From Candidatus Tagabacteria bacterium CG09_land_8_20_14_0_10_41_14 (lineage in GTDB: Bacteria > Patescibacteriota > Minisyncoccia > JAHISW01 > Tagabacteraceae), in NCBI GenBank assembly GCA_002774055.1, contig PEZL01000023.1, positions 1 through 7,321 of the forward strand: a stretch of 7,321 nucleotides of DNA. The letters are read 5' to 3'. The notes beneath the pieces were generated by a model that searched no databases, was not told the origin of the DNA, and was given only the letters and a program-made list of their open reading frames with translations. Shown piece by piece: positions 1-5,348 of the stretch (position 1 is its first letter; every line of letters begins with the position of its first letter). The translations under genes and the position numbers were made by a program.

Positions 1-43
1 AAAATTTTGTCGGAAAATATTCATTTTCCTCCAAAACTTCGGA

Positions 44-1116
44 TTAGTCGCGGACATTATATGAATAAAATTTAAGAATTGAAAAGGTGGCACAAAAAAT
101 TTTGGCGAGTGGGTAAAAAATGGAGGGGTTTAAGGGGAGGAAATTTTTTGCCCGCGAGCCGTAAGCAAAATTACGAAACAAATCGTCTATGGTAGCGGAA
201 ACCGGGATAGAACCGATGCAAGCCGGATAAGCCAATACTTTGTTTCTGGAAACGAGCGCTGCGGCAGTATACTGAACAAGCATCAGACCGGAATCAACGC
301 CGGGATCCGAAGACAAAAAGGGGGGCAGGCCGGAAAGCGCCGAGTTTAACAAACGCTCTATTCTTCTTTCAGAAATAATACAGAACAATTGTGCGGAAAA
401 ACACGGCATTTGGATAAATAAGCGGCAATATTCTCTCCGGATATACGTTGGCCATTATGCAGTTTGGCAAAAAGAATACCTGTTTCAAAATTTTTGCTAT
501 TCCCGTCAAGCGCAATTATATCCATCGAAACCGCTAAATCCGCCGCACGCATTAATTTCTGTGCCTCATAAACCGAAAATGCCATATCGCTTGTGGAAAA
601 ATGAGTACCGTTAATCAAAAAAAACGCTTCGCCTTTCTTAAAACAAAATCTGTGTTTTTCAATTGAATAAAAAATTAGGTGGGACAATGGAATCAAATCG
701 CCGCTGGCGCCCAAAGAACCAACCTCGGGTATATCCGGCAACATTTCATTATTATAGCTGTCAATTAAAAAATTCAATGTCTCCGGACTAACTCCCGAAC
801 AACCTTTTTTTAAAGTATTTATCAAAAGGAAAAAAGCGCCGCGGGTAATGAATTCCGGAAACGACGCGCCAACGCCGCAGGAATGACTGACAATTAAATT
901 TTTCTGGAATGTATCAACGTCACTATTATCAATTTTTCTATCTAAAAATGCTCCCACGTCAGTATTCACTCCATAAATTTTCTGCTTTTTCATCATTTCT
1001 TCAAAAAGCTTTCTCACTTTCGCCACCTTAAATAATTCAGAATAAGATATGGAAATCCGTCTCTTCTGCTTTATAAATTCTACGAAATCTACCAAAAACA
1101 AAAGGTGAGATAGCAT
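44..1116 (-). pseudogene. Aromatic amino acid ammonia-lyase (HAL/PAL family), internally deleted and frameshifted
   Basis: This family removes ammonia from histidine, phenylalanine or tyrosine using an MIO cofactor that forms from an internal Ala-Ser-Gly. The first piece (1116 to 358, 252 residues) keeps YGVNT (Tyr48, equivalent to the HutH catalytic Tyr53), SHSCGVG, the MIO triad in GSLGASGDL (residues 137-139) and INGT (Asn169). Similarity stops after the HNGQ...ENIAAYL stretch and the frame ends at 358. The C-terminal part resumes in another frame (about 385 down to 44) with [32 protein letters not shown] and SIPVSA. About 100 residues between these parts are missing, including the QD-Y-SLR and NPL/GNFHGQ segments. 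The Glu of the usual ALVSENK motif is Arg here, and the C-terminus is short with similarity lost after SATIDD. The start at 1116 is set by AAGGAGG nine bases upstream; the reading frame could be extended further upstream but the added residues do not resemble the family. Family assignment is strong, exact substrate unknown. Two frame and content lesions make a sequencing slip alone unlikely. Confidence 0.85.
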
Positions 1117-1125
1117 TTTCTTATT

Positions 1126-1132
1126 CCTCCTT
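1126..1132 (-). promoter_or_regulatory. Strong ribosome binding site of the ammonia-lyase pseudogene
   Basis: The minus strand reads AAGGAGG, then nine bases, then ATG at 1116. It fixes the start of the lyase frame inside a longer open frame. It is one of very few canonical Shine-Dalgarno sequences in the window. Confidence 0.75.
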
Positions 1133-1153
1133 TTCAAAGAATTAACCACTAAC

Positions 1154-1182
1154 AAAATAACATTCAGTTCGTCTTTTTGCAA
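1154..1182 (-). promoter_or_regulatory. Candidate promoter of the ammonia-lyase pseudogene
   Basis: On the minus strand TTGCAA (1182-1177) is followed by a 17-base spacer and TATTTT (1159-1154). Each hexamer matches the sigma-70 consensus at 4 of 6 positions. The predicted start near 1147 leaves a leader of about 30 bases carrying the AAGGAGG site. Placement is good but the match is moderate. Confidence 0.4.
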
Positions 1183-1191
1183 TAGAAAGCG

Positions 1192-1218
1192 TTGGATATA
1201 AAAAGCGTTTTGTATTAT
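1192..1218 (+). promoter_or_regulatory. Weak candidate promoter of fmt, possibly leaderless
   Basis: TATTAT at 1213-1218 (5 of 6 matches to TATAAT) lies nine bases before the ATG at 1228. The only -35-like hexamer is TTGGAT at 1192-1197, with a short 15-base spacer. If used, transcription would start at or within a few bases of the start codon, in keeping with the absence of a Shine-Dalgarno sequence. Confidence 0.25.
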
Positions 1219-1227
1219 TCTAGACGT

Positions 1228-2106
1228 ATGCGCGCGATCAAACCTAAAATAGCATTTTTCGGCACGCCGGAGTTTTCGGTAAAAATCTTGGAGGCGATGA
1301 AAAACGCCGGCTTTTTGCCCGGCCTTATTATTACCTCTCCCGACAAACCGAAGGGCAGAGGCCGGCAACTCTCCCCTTCTCCTGTCAAAGTATGGGCAGA
1401 AAAAAATAATTTAGAAATCCTGCAACCAACAAAATTAAACGAATTACAAATAACTAATAACGAATTGCAAAATGCGGATTTATTCGTTGCGGCTTCCTAT
1501 GGAAAAATCCTGCCAAAAGAAATTCTGGAAATCCCCAAATACGGCGCCTTAAACGTCCACCCCTCTCTTTTGCCCAAACTTCGCGGCCCCTCGCCGATTC
1601 AAACCGCCATATTAAACAACGAAGAAAAAACCGGCGTTACAATTATGTTAATGAATGAAAAAATGGATGAAGGACCAATTCTCGCGCAGCGAGAATTGGA
1701 ATATCTAATTTCTAATTCCCAATTTCTAAACCTTGAAGAACAACTTGCGAAACTTGGAGGGAAACTCTTGATTGAAACGATTCCCAAGTGGCTAAAGAGT
1801 GAAATCAAACCAACCCCGCAAAATCACAGCAGGGCAACTTACAGTAAATTAATCGCAAAAAAAGACGGCGAAATAAACCGGGACGAACCGGCCGAAATTA
1901 TTGAAAGAAAAATCCGCGCTTTCACCCCATGGCCCGGCGCCTATACTTTTTACAACGGAAAAAGAATAATTATCACCAAAGCCGAATTAAAAAATGACGC
2001 GCTTGTTATCAAGCGCGTCAAACCCGAAGGAAAAAACGAAATGGAATTTTCAGAATTTCTAAAAAATAATCCCGGATTTTCAAAAATTATCTCTTCTTTT
2101 GGCTAG
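1228..2106 (+). CDS. fmt: Methionyl-tRNA formyltransferase
   Basis: This enzyme transfers a formyl group from 10-formyltetrahydrofolate to Met-tRNA(fMet) for translation initiation in the cytoplasm. The 292-residue product has the N-terminal Rossmann-like formyltransferase domain: FFGTPEF (10-16), the basic PDKPKGRGRQL loop (38-48) equivalent to the tRNA acceptor-binding loop, the folate signature SLLPKLRG (113-120), and the catalytic triad Asn109, His111 and Asp147 (in NVHPS and MDEGPIL). The C-terminal OB-fold-like domain begins near IRAFTPWPGAY. It is slightly shorter than the roughly 315 residues of E. coli Fmt. I choose ATG 1228 because it places FFGTPEF at the usual distance; an in-frame TTG at 1192 would add 12 residues unlike the family. 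There is no clear Shine-Dalgarno. The gene is divergent from the lyase pseudogene, and its last 20 bases overlap the convergent small gene ending at 2087. Confidence 0.96.
   Translation: MRAIKPKIAFFGTPEFSVKILEAMKNAGFLPGLIITSPDKPKGRGRQLSPSPVKVWAEKNNLEILQPTKLNELQITNNELQNADLFVAASYGKILPKEILEIPKYGALNVHPSLLPKLRGPSPIQTAILNNEEKTGVTIMLMNEKMDEGPILAQRELEYLISNSQFLNLEEQLAKLGGKLLIETIPKWLKSEIKPTPQNHSRATYSKLIAKKDGEINRDEPAEIIERKIRAFTPWPGAYTFYNGKRIIITKAELKNDALVIKRVKPEGKNEMEFSEFLKNNPGFSKIISSFG
1985..2020 (-). terminator. Intrinsic terminator of the minus-strand thiI operon, inside fmt
   Basis: TGACGCGCTTG (1995-2005) and CAAGCGCGTCA (2010-2020) form a perfect 11-bp stem with a 4-base loop. Read on the minus strand the stem is followed directly by TTTTTT (1994-1989) and then AATT, the classic Rho-independent layout. 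On the plus strand no T-run follows. It lies 67 bases after the stop of the 41-codon gene, so it would end the esterase/SIMPL/thiI transcript within the fmt coding region. Confidence 0.75.
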
Positions 2107-2212
2107 CCTTCAGATGCGCCTTCATCACTTTGCCTTTCAGTCTTGCGGGTTTCCTTTTGGGAATCAGCTTGGATTGTTTTGCTTTTAGGTTTTGCAAATA
2201 TTTTTTCTTCAT
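2087..2212 (-). CDS. Small very basic hypothetical protein (41 residues)
   Basis: ATG at 2212 opens a 41-codon frame ending with TAA at 2087. The product starts MKKKYLQNLKAKQSK and ends LKASQKKR; roughly 40 percent of residues are Lys or Arg and there are almost no acidic residues, as in nucleic-acid-binding or small ribosome-associated proteins. I do not recognise a family; it has no Cys and does not look like bL34 or bL36. Support for a real gene: it starts 10 bases after the thiI stop codon on the same strand, is followed by a strong terminator on that strand, and fills the otherwise empty stretch between thiI and fmt. Against it: no Shine-Dalgarno is visible and AAA/AAG-rich composition can arise by chance. 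Its last 20 bases overlap the 3' end of fmt on the opposite strand. Confidence 0.5.
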   Translation of the reverse strand: MKKKYLQNLKAKQSKLIPKRKPARLKGKVMKAHLKASQKKR

Positions 2213-2221
2213 AATTTAATT

Positions 2222-3394
2222 TTAAATTACAACCGACAACTTTATATTGGCAATTATTTTTTCAATGTCAATGCCTGACTCCGCGCGTTCAATGCTTTTA
2301 ATATCAGTTTTGGTGGCCGGGTGCCTGGGCATAAACACCTGACAGCAATCCTGGTCCGGCATAATGGATATTTCGTAAGTGCCTATGTCTTTTGCGCTGT
2401 TTATAATCTCTTCTTTATCCATGCCGATAAGCGGCCGGAAAATCGGCAAAGACGCAGCAGACTCAACAACAGAAATATTCTCTATTGTTTGCGAAGCCAC
2501 CTGCCCCAAACTTTCACCGGTAACAAGCGCCTTGGCTTTCTCGCGCCCGGCAATTTCCTCGGCAATTCGCGCCATCATCCGTCTATAAAGTATCACCCTG
2601 TATTTCTCGGGCGCGCTCAAAACGATTTCTTTTTGTATATCACCAAAAGGAACCAGATATAGTTTTGATTTCCCTTGATACCGATTCAAAATCTCTACAA
2701 GTTCCTTGGCTTTTCCCTGGGAAGAATAATCCACATAAGGATAAGCGTGAAAATGCGCGAAAACAGCTCGGCATCCTCTTTTGAGCATGCGGAATGCCGC
2801 CACCGGAGAATCTATCCCGCCGGAAAGAAGCACAACCACCTTGCCGCTTATACCAACCGGCAAACCGCCAACCCCCTTAATCTTTTCAAAGCCAAAAAAA
2901 ATTTCTTTGGGCAAAACCTCAACAAAAACAGTCAACTCCGGATTTTCCAAATCAACCCGCGCTCCCGATTCTTTCTGAACCAAAGCGCCAATCTCGCGAT
3001 TTATTTCTTCCGAAGTTTTTGGGAAAATTTTATCCGCCCGCTTGGTTTCTATTTTAAAACTCTGAAATCTTTTACTTTTTAACTCTTCAAATAAAACTTT
3101 TTTAAAATTAATCAAAACATCCGCTTCGCCTTCGGCCTTCGGGCTGCGGCGGACAGGCAAAAAATTGGCAATTCCCGGAATTTCCCCCAATCTCTCAATG
3201 TTCGAGATCCGATCTCGAACATTATCAAATGTTCGAGATCGGATCTCAACAAAAAGGCGGCCGGGTAAAATACTAACAACGGGCTGAAAATCTTTCAGGG
3301 ACCGCTCTATATTTTCTTTCAGCCGCCTCACAAAAAGTGGGCGATTTGCCCCCTTCAGGGCAATTTCATGATAATGAACAACAAAACCATCCAT
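2222..3394 (-). CDS. thiI: tRNA 4-thiouridine synthetase ThiI, without rhodanese domain
   Basis: ThiI adenylates uridine 8 of tRNA and directs sulfur transfer to give 4-thiouridine, a near-UV sensor; in some bacteria it also serves thiamine thiazole synthesis. The 390-residue protein has an N-terminal ferredoxin-like/THUMP region (about 1-165, with YHEIALKG at 8-15 and IPGIANF at 72-78), the linker KGVGGLPVG (173-181), and an adenylating domain with the PP-loop SGGIDS (191-196). CC at 350-351 lies where the catalytic Cys of E. coli ThiI is expected. It ends there, as in Bacillus-type ThiI, so a separate cysteine desulfurase or sulfur carrier must deliver sulfur. ATG at 3394 shares one base with the SIMPL stop (TAATG), suggesting translational coupling. 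The THUMP region contains palindromic repeats (residues about 50-66) and a GC-rich repeat (about 82-92); the domain remains open and otherwise normal. Confidence 0.95.
   Translation of the reverse strand: MDGFVVHYHEIALKGANRPLFVRRLKENIERSLKDFQPVVSILPGRLFVEIRSRTFDNVRDRISNIERLGEIPGIANFLPVRRSPKAEGEADVLINFKKVLFEELKSKRFQSFKIETKRADKIFPKTSEEINREIGALVQKESGARVDLENPELTVFVEVLPKEIFFGFEKIKGVGGLPVGISGKVVVLLSGGIDSPVAAFRMLKRGCRAVFAHFHAYPYVDYSSQGKAKELVEILNRYQGKSKLYLVPFGDIQKEIVLSAPEKYRVILYRRMMARIAEEIAGREKAKALVTGESLGQVASQTIENISVVESAASLPIFRPLIGMDKEEIINSAKDIGTYEISIMPDQDCCQVFMPRHPATKTDIKSIERAESGIDIEKIIANIKLSVVI
3121..3158 (-). repeat. GC-rich CCGAAGG short repeat inside thiI
   Basis: The minus strand contains tandem CCGAAGG CCGAAGG followed by CGAAGCGG, preceded by CCGCCGCAGC. 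The other strand shows two overlapping cUUCGg tetraloop-like hairpins and CCGC...GCGG ends. It encodes the polar stretch RRSPKAEGEAD, about four residues longer than the matching E. coli ThiI linker, which suggests an inserted or expanded repeat. Confidence 0.35.
3198..3222. repeat. 25-bp perfect palindrome inside thiI, unit 1
   Basis: ATGTTCGAGATC (3198-3209), a single central C, then GATCTCGAACAT (3211-3222): 12-bp arms with full complementarity. It contains two GATC sites and encodes ThiI residues around NVRDRISNI. None of its reading frames on either strand contains a stop codon. Confidence 0.85.
3229..3250. repeat. Second, slightly damaged copy of the palindrome inside thiI, unit 2
   Basis: ATGTTCGAGATC (3229-3240), central G, then GATCTC at 3242-3247 followed by AAC, where unit 1 has GAAC; one G of the right arm is missing. 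It starts 31 bases after unit 1, with a 6-base spacer (TATCAA). Because 31 is not a multiple of three the two copies are translated in different frames (EIRSRTF versus NVRDRISN). Confidence 0.8.
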
Positions 3395-4140
3395 TATTTA
3401 ATTTCGTAAGTAAGCGTAACATTCACCGTCACCTCTTGAGAGCCCGGCTCAATGGCGGGAGCAGACACAGCGGCTTTTTCATAAACCGGATAATACGGCT
3501 GAACGCCTTCCTGAAAAGAAAGCAATCGGCCCAATTTAAAGCCGGCTGCGCCGGCAATGCTTTTCGCCTTTTCCTGCGCTTTACTGATAGCCTCGGCCCT
3601 TGCCTCATTGTTTACTTCTGTGGGGTCGTCAACAATAAAAGAAAGCTGAGACACGGAATTGGCGCCCCTGTCCACCACTTCCGTCAATAAAGAACCGGTT
3701 TTTTCAAAATCTCTCACCTTAACGGAAACAGACTGCCTGATTGTATATCCAACAATTTCCGGCGGCGGACACGGCCCGTCTTCGCACTTATAATATTCGT
3801 AACGCGGGGATACATTATAAAATGAAGTTTTTATGTCTTTATCCTCCACCCCGGAAGCTTTCACAAATTCAAGCGCCGAGTTTATTTTAGAACTATTTTC
3901 TTCTTGTAAAGAAGCGATATCGGTTCCGCCTTCCGTAATCACGGTAAAAGTAAACCGCGCCACATCGGGCACCGCCACCGCGTCTCCCTCCGCGCTTACG
4001 GAAAAACTTCTATAAGACGAAGGTTCAATAAACTTATAATAACCCCTCACATACATGGCGCCGCTCACCGCGAAAATAACCAAGGCGCCGATAATCACAT
4101 ATCCCAAATAATTCTTCAAATCTTTACTTATGCTTTTCAA
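3394..4140 (-). CDS. SIMPL-domain (DUF541, YggE-like) membrane-anchored protein
   Basis: SIMPL proteins are secreted or membrane-tethered proteins of poorly defined function, some linked to oxidative-stress tolerance. This 248-residue protein has a short cytoplasmic N-terminus, one membrane segment (about 11-30, YLGYVIIGALVIFAVSGAMY) and an extracytoplasmic SIMPL domain starting at FSVSAEGDAVAVPDVARFTF, with GYTIRQSVSVKVRDF and a C-terminal VNVTLTYEI strand. A Cys-Glu-Asp-Gly-Pro-Cys-Pro-Pro-Pro insert follows PRYEYYK and could form a local disulfide. The start is uncertain: an in-frame TAA directly precedes the TTG at 4140, no ATG occurs before the membrane segment, and no Shine-Dalgarno is seen; TTG 4140 is the longest possibility. 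It sits 31 bases after the esterase gene and overlaps thiI by one base, so all are probably one transcript. Confidence 0.9.
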   Translation of the reverse strand: MKSISKDLKNYLGYVIIGALVIFAVSGAMYVRGYYKFIEPSSYRSFSVSAEGDAVAVPDVARFTFTVITEGGTDIASLQEENSSKINSALEFVKASGVEDKDIKTSFYNVSPRYEYYKCEDGPCPPPEIVGYTIRQSVSVKVRDFEKTGSLLTEVVDRGANSVSQLSFIVDDPTEVNNEARAEAISKAQEKAKSIAGAAGFKLGRLLSFQEGVQPYYPVYEKAAVSAPAIEPGSQEVTVNVTLTYEIK

Positions 4141-4171
4141 TTAATTAATAATAATCGTAATTCATAATTCT

Positions 4172-5149
4172 CTATTCATCCTTTTTAATTTTAGGATGAT
4201 TTTCAAAAAAATTCCAGATAATCTCCGAAGCATTTATATAATCCACCGGCTCATCCGCCAAAAACCATGATTTTTTTCCTCCCGGCCATATATGCCCCGC
4301 CTCGCCTAACTTATAAAGAACCACCTCGGAGTTGCTTTCGCAGGAACCATAAATTATTTTTTCCGTTTTTAAATCTCCGCGCTCAATGATTTTGTCGGCG
4401 CAACCGTTATGCCCGACCCAAAAAGACACCGCCTCCTCAACAGAAAAAAAATTCAAATCAAACAAATTGACAAACCAGGAATAGCTTCTTCCTCCGCCAA
4501 AAGGTATCACGGTATCTTTCGCGCCGTGAAAAGCGATCACCGACAAATAATCCGACGGGGCGCAGTCATCAATCCACATAGAGGAAGAAACAGACGCGAT
4601 GGCGGCAATTTCGTCTGCCAATTCGCATGCCAAATAATAAGCCATCATACCGCCGTTAGACAAACCGGCAACATAAATCCGCTGCGTATCTATATTATAA
4701 TCTTCTTTCATTTGTTCAATTACTCGCCTCAAAAAATCAACATCATCAATCCCGAACGGCTCCACATAATTACAGCACTCCCCCGCGTTCCAGCTAAGCA
4801 TATAATTAAAAAGACCGGTGCCGTCCGGATAAACGACAATAAAATTTTTTTTATCGGCAACCTGATTCATACCGGTAATTTCTCTGACCAATTTTGCATT
4901 GCCGCCCGCGCCGTGAAGCACCAAAACCAAGGGAATTTTTTTTTCTTTTTCGCCTTGGGCGGAAAAATCTTCCGGCAAATGAACCAAATATCTCCTCGTT
5001 AAGCCCTTCGCGATTAAAACCTTATCAATATCACGCCCGTTTTTCAAAGAATATCCGAGCAGAAAATTCTCATAAAGCCAAACCCTCACATGGAAAACAA
5101 CCGCGATTAAAATTATAGTTATTACAAAAGCGCTTAACTTTTTATTCAT
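4172..5149 (-). CDS. Membrane-anchored serine esterase, LpqC / PHB-depolymerase / CE1 family
   Basis: This alpha/beta-hydrolase family cleaves esters such as polyhydroxyalkanoate, feruloyl or acetyl esters. The 325-residue protein has an N-terminal hydrophobic helix (about 5-20, FVITIILIAVVFHV) acting as uncleaved anchor or signal peptide, the oxyanion loop LHGAGG (78-83), the family motif WNAGECC (120-126), the nucleophile elbow GLSNGGMM (Ser164), Asp212 in HGAKDTVIPF and His286 in GHIWPGG. The catalytic triad is therefore complete. The true substrate cannot be told from sequence; a polymer-degrading role is not shown, and cell-envelope or scavenged esters are equally possible. I start at ATG 5149 rather than the in-frame TTG 5173, which would only add eight hydrophobic residues. 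It is the first gene of the run leading to thiI. Only 26 bases separate it from the divergent NUDIX remnant, so the promoters must overlap. Confidence 0.88.
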   Translation of the reverse strand: MNKKLSAFVITIILIAVVFHVRVWLYENFLLGYSLKNGRDIDKVLIAKGLTRRYLVHLPEDFSAQGEKEKKIPLVLVLHGAGGNAKLVREITGMNQVADKKNFIVVYPDGTGLFNYMLSWNAGECCNYVEPFGIDDVDFLRRVIEQMKEDYNIDTQRIYVAGLSNGGMMAYYLACELADEIAAIASVSSSMWIDDCAPSDYLSVIAFHGAKDTVIPFGGGRSYSWFVNLFDLNFFSVEEAVSFWVGHNGCADKIIERGDLKTEKIIYGSCESNSEVVLYKLGEAGHIWPGGKKSWFLADEPVDYINASEIIWNFFENHPKIKKDE

Positions 5150-5162
5150 ACTCTTATACAAT
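5134..5162 (+). promoter_or_regulatory. Candidate promoter of the NUDIX remnant
   Basis: TTAACT (5134-5139), a 17-base spacer and TACAAT (5157-5162; 5 of 6 matches). Predicted transcription starts about 6-7 bases before ATG 5176, nearly leaderless, and no Shine-Dalgarno is present. It overlaps the first codons of the divergent esterase gene. Confidence 0.35.
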
Positions 5163-5175
5163 AACAATAGCAAAT

Positions 5176-5348
5176 ATGAATCCTAAAACAAAAACAAGCG
5201 CCGGTTTAATGATGTACCGGATAAAAAATAACGAGGCAGAAATCTTTTTGGTTCATTCGGGGGGCCTTTCTTCAAAAACAAAGATAAAGGATTTTGGTCC
5301 ATACCGGCGCGAACTTGGGTTTGTAAACCAATTTTTTACAAACAATAT
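5176..5348 (+). pseudogene. NUDIX hydrolase N-terminal remnant, frameshifted and truncated
   Basis: NUDIX enzymes cleave nucleoside diphosphate-linked compounds. ATG 5176 begins TKTSAGLMMYRIKNNEAEI FLVHSGG, the usual first strands of a (di)nucleotide NUDIX protein. At the run of six G (5259-5264) the homologous frame shifts: from 5265 it reads PFFKNKDKGFWSIPA (to 5309), exactly what normally follows HSGG or HPGG. A seventh G would restore it. The following GE and the whole Nudix box (GX5EX7REUXEEXGU) are absent; the sequence breaks off near 5310 and the convergent PocR-domain gene ends at 5349. The uncorrected frame stays open to 5496 but beyond 5310 is only the reverse of the PocR gene. No catalytic residue remains, so it cannot be a working hydrolase. 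Confidence 0.7.
5319..5343. repeat. Perfect 9-bp inverted repeat at the NUDIX break
   Basis: GTTTGTAAA (5319-5327), loop CCAATTT, then TTTACAAAC (5335-5343). It starts five bases after the stop codon of the PocR-domain gene on the minus strand. The stem is AT-rich and no T-run follows on either strand, so it is not a typical intrinsic terminator. Confidence 0.6.

Noticed and set aside
1..24. Minus-strand ATG at 24 preceded by GGAGG, possibly the next gene running off the left edge.
   Set aside because: Only eight codons are visible and the spacing of three bases between GGAGG and ATG is too short for a good site; the same bases could be remnant lyase sequence (a frame reading EVLEENEYFP after the stop at 44).
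2321..3082. Plus-strand open frames opposite thiI.
   Set aside because: They are antisense shadows of thiI with no recognisable domains or start signals.
336..3884. Shared 14-mer AAGCGCCGAGTTTA in the lyase remnant (near 336) and the SIMPL gene (near 3871).
   Set aside because: Both encode Asn-Ser-Ala-Leu with the same codons in unrelated proteins; chance match with no extension.
4140..4165. Six-codon frame (MNYDYY) in the gap between the esterase and SIMPL genes as an alternative SIMPL start.
   Set aside because: It ends in TAA before the SIMPL frame and is out of frame with it; the gap is simply AT-rich.
5150..5191. Promoter for the esterase operon on the minus strand (TTGTTT with TATTGT or TATAAG boxes).
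   Set aside because: Several weak AT-rich combinations exist and none stands out, so no position can be supported.
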